This document shows positions 9,154-15,000 of a DNA stretch of 15,000 nt, in pieces. Under the pieces are notes generated by a model. That model was not told the DNA's origin, searched no databases, and was given only the letters and a program-made list of their open reading frames with translations. The translations under genes were made by a program, and so were the position numbers. Where the stretch lies: positions 8,366,001 through 8,381,000 of the forward strand of contig NC_135566.1 of the NCBI RefSeq assembly GCF_964340395.1. Direction: 5' to 3'. The stretch's first letter is position 1. Each line of letters opens with the position of its first letter. The stretch comes from Glandiceps talaboti. Its lineage: Eukaryota > Hemichordata > Enteropneusta > Spengelidae.

Positions 9154-10865
9154 ACTGCCTTGTAAGACAGAGAGTTCAGGTATTGACTTAAAATACAAAT
9201 GTAGATGGATTTCAGTCTCTAGTTGATTGATTATACTTGGTTTAATCACAAGTGATTCATCGATGATTCTATGATCTTTTTTCAAGAACATTGACCTACA
9301 AATCTCTAGAGAGATGATGAAATAGGTTTGATTAGACTAGTTTTAGGCTACCTTGACCTCGTCCACTCTGAATTAATGAATAACATGTCTGTCTGATGGA
9401 AAAGCTTTCATATGCTGTAGGGTTAACGAATATTAAAACCAAGGATTTGTATTTGCATGGAAACGGTTTCTTCTACCAGGAATGCAGACAGTGTGTGATA
9501 GAACCCAAAGTCAATATTTTGGATAGAATTCCTGCATGAGAAATGTCATTGTCAATTATTGGACCATAACAAGTGCTGGTACATTACTACTTGCAAGTTA
9601 ATGTTATATGCTGTAGAGTTGTGGAGCTAAGCACCAAGGATTTATACGCCAAGAAATGATTCTGTATTGTGAAAGATCAGCAGTAAGCATGAGTTATTTC
9701 TTTTTCTATGTATTTATAGCACTACATTTGTCGTCCTTTAGTGTATATCTTATCATTGTTTTGAAGCTAGGATATATAGTCACGGTGGAACGTTAGGCTT
9801 GAAAATTTACTCACACAAGATACGAGGTACTTTAAACCTAGGTATTTTCGCACCTGTGATTTTACAGTCTTCAGCTAATAGTTCTCAATACTAATTACTA
9901 ATTACCAGAATGGTACTTTGTGTTCATGTACTACAAGAAGGCTCTTCTTATTTCGGCATTCTTGTTTTCCAGTGAAATAAGCAAAAATTTGTTTTAGTCA
10001 AAATTTCCTGGTTCACACTTATTATCACAAGATTATTCAAGATTTTAAGGTATAATTTTAAAGCTATGACATCTGGGATTTCATATCTGTTTTGATACCT
10101 TTCAATATAAAATAAAGTGACTTGGAGTATAAGTTTAATTTCATCAAGAAAGTGCTCAAAAACTACAAAAATTATACTACTTGTTACTTGTTCAGGAAGA
10201 ACTTACGTAGAACTGAGTTTTACACACTGTTATTGCAATGCAGCCTGTCTATGGCAATGAGACTGTGCAACCATGCTGGCTGTCATAGAATGTAAGGACA
10301 CAATGTAATTTCCTTGGAAATTCCCATTCTTTCAATCTTTGTGATGAATTTTAATAATGATGGGTGACAAATCCCTTCAAACTTTGAAATTATCGTGCCA
10401 AATAGGTTGTAAGATACAAATGTATACATCTAATATAGTTCAACAGAATGCCATCGCATTGGCTTGATATTACAGTATGACGGAAGAACTCAAAACTTAA
10501 TTTGAAGGTTCTTTGAAATCCTCAGTCTGTGCGATGACATGAATGGGTCCCCTCATATTATTACCATGTTTTATATATACAAATGTAGTTCATAAGATAC
10601 CCCTAGGATTATAGTTGATACAAAACCTCATTACTTTAGTATTAGTTGATATGGTATCATAAAATAATCTGATACAAATTTGATATATAAATACTACTCA
10701 ATTCCTTATTCTTTTATTCCAAGGAAACAGGTGATCACTCTCCAAACAACAAAATTGAAAAGAAACGATAATATTAAGGAAATAGACGTAAAAAATATAG
10801 AAATTGAACCATGTACGTACTTCAAACTTTAATCACATTGGGTATAAAAGATGAAAGGACACAAC
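9154..10865. other. Non-coding stretch
   Basis: Long AT-rich region with only the weak repeat pair at 9409-9660. No open frame of note on either strand. Confidence 0.55.
9409..9660. repeat. Weak direct repeat pair, about 194 bp apart
   Basis: ATATGCTGTAGGGTT ... ACCAAGGATTTGTA (from about 9411) and ATATGCTGTAGAGTT ... ACCAAGGATTTATA (from about 9605). Similarity fades after about 55 bp. Possibly an old duplication. Confidence 0.35.
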
Positions 10866-11264
10866 TTAATTTGAAGATTTGGTAATCTCCATACATAAAT
10901 GATATGGATTGAATTGAGTCATGTATCTTGTATCTTTGTCTGGATGCCAACGCGGTATCAAATCATCTCTTGGAGGTCTTAAGATGTGATGAAGGATAGC
11001 ACTACTGGTATCTTGTCTAGTTGTATGTAGTATGACATAGTTTAATAGTCCCCAGTTCACGATACGTGAACTGGCGCAGTTTTCATGTCCAAAGCCATAA
11101 CTCAGACATGCTTGAACATCCCCTATCCATCTATTTTCACCTTGTAGGAAGTACAAGAAATTAATATGAGTGAGAGTCCTACCACCACAGTGACTATAAA
11201 TCATATTACTTGTCACCATTACTGCACTATTAATCATAAATATGTGACATGTTTTATGAATAGA
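10866..11264 (-). CDS. Possible exon(s) of an unrecognised gene, frame A
   Basis: A minus-strand frame stays open from a possible splice acceptor (TTTATACAG, with AG at 11266-11265) to a stop at 10866. Its methionine-initiated part is 123 residues (from 11237). The sequence is visibly richer in GC than its surroundings. Residues 39-97 show GD, Q, CLSYGFG, a WG pair and a DTSSAIL segment. These line up in order with frame B at 11646-11921 (GD, Q, CMTGY, WG, TDAVL), with only small spacing differences. That pattern would fit repeated coding exons. I recognise no family, and a stable start, splice donors and codon bias are not proven. It could also be a chance open frame. Confidence is low. Confidence 0.25.
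   Translation of the reverse strand, partial: SIHKTCHIFMINSAVMVTSNMIYSHCGGRTLTHINFLYFLQGENRWIGDVQACLSYGFGHENCASSRIVNWGLLNYVILHTTRQDTSSAILHHILRPPRDDLIPRWHPDKDTRYMTQFNPYHLCMEITKSSN
11052..11074. repeat. Perfect short inverted repeat
   Basis: CCAGTTCACG (11052-11061), ATA, CGTGAACTGG (11065-11074). The 10-bp arms are exact complements. It lies inside the open frame A (10866-11264), where it encodes part of the segment ahead of the WG pair. Confidence 0.55.
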
Positions 11265-11645
11265 CTGTATAAAGTGTAATCAAGTTTACTGAGGGCAGCA
11301 TCTCAGTATATTTGATTGCCAGTTAGAAAGCCTAGAATCCAGGATTTTTGCTCTTACCATTCCCCTACCATGACTGGTATATCGCTAGCAGCCGTTTATT
11401 TTAATGAGGCTTCGGCCAGAATTGGTGTAAATTCTTGTCGACTTTGAAATCTTTTTCAAACTTTGAGATGATGTCAATAGTGTCCAACTCAGAGGGTTAA
11501 GCATTAAAGAACTCCTAAAAATAAAGTTTTAGGAAGATAATTTATCTTAAAACTTACATTTTCATCCCAATCCTTGGGAATGAATGGAATATAAAAGATC
11601 TTTCATGGCCTTGGTGCCTTCAGTGCATATAATCATCTTGGCATT
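11265..11645. other. Possible intron between the two related open frames
   Basis: AT-rich, stops in all frames. GCCTAGAATCCAGGATTTTTG (11330-11350) resembles a deleted end of the 8427 hairpin element. A small TCCTAAAA/TTTTAGGA hairpin is present at about 11514-11535. Confidence 0.3.
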
Positions 11646-11921
11646 CTAATTATTAATGTTATCACCACCTCCCTCCCTCCCATGATCCCATCCTTGTAGA
11701 TGAGTGGTGATAAAAGTCTTGTGGTTATTACATTCACCTACTGTCAGTACTGCATCAGTGTATGCTAACGACACATTCTGGGAGGAGCTAACTGTATATC
11801 CCCACCCGCACCCCACTGTTTTCCCTACAGCTACTCTGTCATATCCAGTCATACAGAATAACTGTTGATTGTCACCCATTGTGTTGACACAGCAAATACT
11901 ACTATAGTATGCAACACACAT
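11646..11921 (-). CDS. Possible exon of an unrecognised gene, frame B
   Basis: A minus-strand open frame of 91 residues with six cysteines, in a local GC peak (about half G+C near 11761-11820, in a background nearer one third). Key residues in order: MGDNQ (15-19), CMTGY (23-27), CGWGYT (38-43), TDAVL (55-59), TTHLQGW (72-78). Frame A has a related series, and its LQG-W segment (31-37) matches THLQGW. Possible splice acceptors exist near the N-terminus (ACTATAG, about 11897). There is no signal peptide or membrane segment. The product is unknown; the open frame may be chance. Confidence 0.25.
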   Translation of the reverse strand: MCVAYYSSICCVNTMGDNQQLFCMTGYDRVAVGKTVGCGWGYTVSSSQNVSLAYTDAVLTVGECNNHKTFITTHLQGWDHGREGGGDNINN

Positions 11922-12394
11922 ATATCAGAGTGAGATGTTATCCAACATCATCATTATATCTGATTTAAGTTACATAACTCATGTACTTAGAGATATTACT
12001 ATTTAAAGTTATACTATGAAAACAATAGTTATGACAGTGATCACTTGGCTTCCAATGTGCAGTCTCAGATCTTGTTGGGGTGTGTATACGTATGTGTAGC
12101 AAATGATCATCCTCTGTGACTGACAAGTTGATGCATATACATGTATGTTACAAAATCTGGAAATGAACTAGTGGAAGTAGATTTACATGTATGAATTCCC
12201 TGGATATCAAGGACTGGCCATATTATGAAGATTAAGTGGGTTGATATTGAGGAAGAGTACAGGACAACTTGTGTAGTTGTGTCCAGTCAGTCAGTGTCTG
12301 TGGTGAGTTTAATTGGTAACTTTTAGCTCTTGTGTTGGGTTTTATTAGCCTACCTGAAGACGTGCAAGACTCAAAATCTCAAATCCCCCCCCCC
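11922..12394. other. Non-coding stretch
   Basis: TACATGTA at 12138 and 12184. No gene recognised before the tandem repeat begins. Confidence 0.5.
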
Positions 12395-12395
12395 C
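12385..12395. repeat. Poly-C run of 11
   Basis: Eleven consecutive C at the junction of a possible partial unit with unit 1 of the 123-bp tandem repeat. Unit 2 has only CC at the equivalent place, so the run expanded locally. Confidence 0.6.
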
Positions 12396-12620
12396 ATACT
12401 GCTTAGCACTCAAAACAATGAAGGCAGAACAATATGATATATATGTATCTAAGTTACAGACTACGTTATGTTGTGTCGAAGCTATCCATGGCTTTAAATC
12501 TGAAGATCTCTCACATCCATACTGCTCACCACTCATACAAAGTGATGAAGGCAGATTGATATATAAAATTATGTATCTTACAGAGTAGAGGCTATCCGTG
12601 GCTTCAATTTTCAAGATCTT
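12395..12620. repeat. Two tandem units of about 123 bp
   Basis: Unit 1 starts at CATACTGCTTAGCACTC (12395) and unit 2 at CATACTGCTCACCACTC (12518). Both then carry ATGAAGGCAGA (12418, 12545), a TATATAT-rich stretch, TATGTATCT, and GCTATCCRTGGCTT (12481, 12591) leading to AAGATCT. An upstream AAAATCTCAAATCC (12373-12386) may be the end of a third unit. The GCTATCC module also occurs at 2438. Confidence 0.6.
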
Positions 12621-12651
12621 CAACAAGATTTGAAGCCAAAGATAGCCTCTA
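12586..12651. repeat. 66-bp hairpin at the end of the tandem repeat
   Basis: TAGAGGCTATCCGTGGCTTCAA (12586-12607) is complementary, with two mismatches, to 12630-12651. The centre contains AAGATCTT. The arms are two head-to-head copies of the GCTATCC...GGCTT module, so the hairpin probably arose by inverted duplication of the repeat unit. Confidence 0.65.
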
Positions 12652-12785
12652 GACTAGGTCTACATTAACATGCAGCATGATCGACTGTATTGACTAGATA
12701 TGCTAGGACATTAATGACATCAAGAAGTAAATGATGTGAATTGGTGCAATAAATATTCATGGCCATCCAGCCAAATGTAATTACC

Positions 12786-12815
12786 TGTCACCTGTTATAG
12801 TAATAACAGGTGTCA
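12786..12815. repeat. Inverted repeat carrying paired E-boxes
   Basis: CACCTGTTAT (12789-12798), AGTA, then ATAACAGGTG (12803-12812), perfect over 10 bp. It extends to 13 bp per arm with one mismatch. Each arm holds an E-box (CACCTG / CAGGTG), and ACCTGT also occurs just upstream (12783). Regulatory meaning is inference. Confidence 0.5.
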
Positions 12816-12930
12816 TTAAAGTAAATGGAATGACCTCATACTCCCTTGTCATCTAATTAACTGTGAAAAAATTCCTTCATCAAGTCAGAAAATACTTACC
12901 TTGTTAGTATTTCAAATAATCATGACCGAC

Positions 12931-13057
12931 CCATGGGAATGGCAGATCCAGTATGCTTTCACCTTTTCAACCCAATGTGATTATTTCAAGGTAAGGTTGT
13001 AGGAAAACTTTAATCACCAGTATATGGTGTATGTCTCATGACATATCGTACATATCA
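12931..13057. repeat. Diverged tandem duplication, unit 1
   Basis: Shares ordered blocks with 13094-13229: CATGGGRATGGCAGAT, ATGCTT, ACTTTTC-like, TGATTATTTCAAGG / TGATGATTTGAAGG, an exact 16-bp block GGTTGTAGGAAAACTT (12995-13010), TGTCTCA and ATATCAG. The period is 162-169 bp. Neither unit has a shared open frame over its length, so this looks like a non-coding duplication. Confidence 0.6.
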
Positions 13058-13093
13058 GAATGTACACCTTAAGTACTATATGTTTTATCTCAT

Positions 13094-13229
13094 CATGGGG
13101 ATGGCAGATTTAGCATGCTTCAACTTTTCTGCTCATTTTGATGATTTGAAGGTTGTAGGAAAACTTACTGTAAATCTTTACCTGTCATGTATATCGTGTC
13201 TGTCTCAGCCTATTTCACATCTATATCAG
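13094..13229. repeat. Diverged tandem duplication, unit 2
   Basis: Second unit of the duplication; the exact 16-bp block is at 13151-13166. The sequence after it (ACTATCCTTATCTTGTCACATGG, about 13232-13254) weakly resembles the lead-in to unit 2 (ACTATATGTTTTATCTCATC), hinting at the start of a third, lost unit. Confidence 0.55.
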
Positions 13230-13355
13230 TTATACTATCCTTATCTTGTCACATGGTCATCATATTAAGATAGCAAATTATTTTAAAACTTCTTAATCTT
13301 ATACAAGCATATACTTCAACATTTGCTTCTCATAAAGTTTGTCTATTTGTTTACT

Positions 13356-13373
13356 GTTTTTGTTTGTTTGTTT
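13356..13373. repeat. (GTTT)n microsatellite
   Basis: GTTT repeated four times with one extra T, in a T-rich stretch. Confidence 0.6.
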
Positions 13374-13540
13374 ACATATATGTTTCGTCCACATTTGTAG
13401 TCCTGACATAAGGAAAGATCTTAATTACACAGTTACAAACTTGTTTATGTTCTCTTATTTGTCTATTTCTCTTGAAGTACACTGACTACTGAGCTGAAAC
13501 AATCCAAATGTCTACAAATGCAAACTGAAATTTTAGAACT

Positions 13541-13574
13541 TGACCTTTGACATTGACCTTCATCCTCAAGGTCA
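13541..13574. promoter_or_regulatory. Cluster of nuclear-receptor-type half-sites
   Basis: TGACCT at 13541 and 13554, a degenerate TGACAT between them (13548), and AGGTCA at 13569. The pair TTGACCTT/AAGGTCAA forms an everted repeat. The minus strand of 13541-13552 reads TGTCAAAGGTCA, like a direct repeat with one-base spacing (HNF4/RXR type). Binding is inferred from motif identity only. Confidence 0.3.
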
Positions 13575-14327
13575 AACAATAAACTTGATTTGTGCAGTCA
13601 TATATTATCATAATAACTGAAATTTTCTTTCAAAGCTATATTCAAACCCCTATGAAAGTACAGTTTGTGTCTGGTTTATTGTACGTGTGTGGGAGGGGGT
13701 GCACTTAATGAATTTTGATCCCATTTCAGTGAAATTGCACAGCTGACAGAACTGTGATGGATTATCAGTTAGAAATCTTATGAAATCTTGAATGGAATTT
13801 TCGTCTATCAACTTTTATAAAAGTACACATTTGCCTTACAAATTTGCTGATACTAGCTGATATTGTGCATTTTCAATGACTGAAATAAACAGTATGTAGA
13901 AATTCAAGATGTGATTTTATAAAAACCATAGATAAATAGGTAAAATACATTCAGCTTCAAATTTCAATTTGTAAACTGACATAAAATCCACTGGTATTAT
14001 TATAGTACCATCCCTAAATTATTGACAAACTACTAGCCGGTCTTAGATACATGTAGATGTTTTTGAAGGGTACAATGTCTTAGCAGTTTCCTAAAGTTAT
14101 TCTATGGAATGGTCTAATACAGTATTGTGAGAATAATTATTGACAGAATCCTCTGTGTGTTCATTGACACTATGACCTACAAAATGTTACCATTGTGCAA
14201 GTCAAGGTTACCTCACATGTAATCAGTATTCTTCAAGCATAGTTTTATGCAAAGTTTATTAGTGGTGTCATTTTAGAATCCTTCCTGTTCATTATTCAAA
14301 CAGTGTTGTCCAACAGTCTGTCTCACC

Positions 14328-14459
14328 ATGATTATTAATATCAATGTGCAGCCGAGCATAGAACGTGACAGTCGGTTGCTTGTCTGGAGATCGAGATGGG
14401 CACAATGTTCACTGTTTGCCGTCTTTGTACCGGTTTTGTATGAATTCCAGTATGGATAA
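14328..14459 (+). CDS. Small ORF (43 aa) in good start context
   Basis: The frame starts at CACCATGA, which fits a eukaryotic initiation context, and ends at TAA (14457-14459). The segment 14350-14440 is clearly richer in GC than the DNA around it. The peptide has an arginine-rich middle (ERDSRLLVWRSRW) and a hydrophobic tail (SLFAVFVPVLY). Overlapping frames on both strands are also fairly open here, so the composition may explain the ORF. It could be an exon, a leader ORF or chance. No family is recognised. Confidence 0.15.
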   Translation: MIININVQPSIERDSRLLVWRSRWAQCSLFAVFVPVLYEFQYG

Positions 14460-14702
14460 GTGTTTTGACAGAGGTGTTTTCTTTGGTAGTTTTATACACG
14501 TAAAGGTATAGTTTAATTAACTCTTACTAATTCTAGTCTAGTATGTTTATGTATATGTATCTATTAAGTTATGTCTCTCTGGTCTCCTTGATTCATACAT
14601 CTGTTCTGCAAAGTGTCATAAAATCGAGTCATCTAATTAAACAATAAGGGATAATCATATATTGTGCTTATAATGGGGGTATAATGCATATATGTCTGTA
14701 TG

Positions 14703-14713
14703 TATATATATAT
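14703..14713. repeat. Short (TA)n tract
   Basis: Eleven alternating T/A bases inside a longer TATGTATATA-rich stretch (about 14685-14730). Confidence 0.5.
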
Positions 14714-14931
14714 GGGTATTATGTATATAGTGAGAGACACAATTGTTATGATTGACAACTATTTTTTTTCAATCTCCAATTTCTTAAAGTCTTAGTGATG
14801 GGGAAGATAGGCTTGGTGATGTATAATCATATAAACATGGAAGAGCATTGAATCTAAGCTCTGAAAATAGGGAATATCTCTGCAAAGGAAATCTTGAGGT
14901 GGGGGGAGGGGGTCAAGATTTGAAATTCGGG

Positions 14932-14943
14932 AATAATAATAAT
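14932..14943. repeat. (AAT)4 microsatellite
   Basis: Four AAT units after a G-rich stretch (14898-14912). Confidence 0.55.
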
Positions 14944-15000
14944 AAGTGGTTTATACATACCCAAATAGAAGAGATTACAATTTTGTTGCAATGAAAGGAA

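Larger units (their letters stand above)
13230..14327. other. Non-coding stretch
   Basis: Contains the GTTT microsatellite, the half-site cluster and one TACATGTA (14048). No gene recognised. Confidence 0.5.
14460..15000. other. Non-coding stretch
   Basis: Simple-sequence-rich, with TA and AAT repeats and a short G-rich tract (14898-14912). No gene recognised. Confidence 0.5.

Noticed and set aside
11646-11921. Trypsin-like reading of frame B (CGWGYT, AVLTVGEC)
   Set aside because: The order of motifs is wrong for an S1 protease, and no catalytic His, Asp or GDSGG is present.
12345-12626. Minus-strand open frame of 93 codons
   Set aside because: It lies entirely over the 123-bp tandem repeat and poly-C run, with no protein features.
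13038-13268. Plus-strand open frame of 76 codons
   Set aside because: It spans the second unit of a non-coding tandem duplication, and the first unit does not keep the frame.
14898-14912. G-rich tract as a G-quadruplex
   Set aside because: There are only two long G-runs, not four separated runs.
1-15000. CRISPR arrays, operons, prokaryotic promoters, rRNA or tRNA genes, LTR retrotransposons
   Set aside because: None seen on either strand; the gene-poor, AT-rich, repeat-laden layout is eukaryotic.

Overview
The window reads as non-coding eukaryotic DNA, most likely intergenic or intronic sequence from a marine invertebrate. It is AT-rich, with no operons, no dense ORFs and no tRNA or rRNA genes. 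Almost everything recognisable is repeat-derived. The host guess (mollusc, brachiopod, cephalochordate or similar) is inference. It rests on a Penelope-like retroelement, tRNA-like dispersed repeats, hairpin elements and a strong excess of the palindrome TACATGTA (13 copies counted).

The one confidently identifiable coding sequence is a 5'-truncated Penelope-like element (PLE) on the minus strand (5067-6228). It keeps the C-terminal half of the reverse transcriptase and a complete-looking GIY-YIG endonuclease in one unbroken frame. A perfect 13-bp direct repeat (5054-5066 and 6229-6241) brackets it as a target-site duplication. The element split one unit of an imperfect tandem array whose remaining units lie at 5003-5066 and 6242-6507.

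Region by region: 1-2437 holds little beyond a weak exon-like segment (395-499), a short microsatellite and an interrupted palindrome. 2438-2494 holds a hairpin repeat. 3372-3539 is a long foldback. 5003-6507 is the array with the PLE inside it. 7256-7430 and 8967-9153 are two copies of a SINE-like repeat, with a short 21-bp tandem repeat between them. 8427-8521 is a 95-bp near-perfect hairpin element with a 9-bp target-site duplication. 10866-11264 and 11646-11921 hold two GC-elevated minus-strand open frames that resemble each other and may be exons of an unrecognised gene. 12395-12651 is a tandem plus hairpin repeat related to the copy at 2438. 12931-13229 is a diverged tandem duplication. 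13541-13574 is a cluster of nuclear-receptor-type half-sites. 14328-14459 is a small ORF in a good start context.

No multi-gene system is visible. The most informative stories are the insertion history of the PLE, the hairpin elements, and the pair of related open frames near 11 kb.
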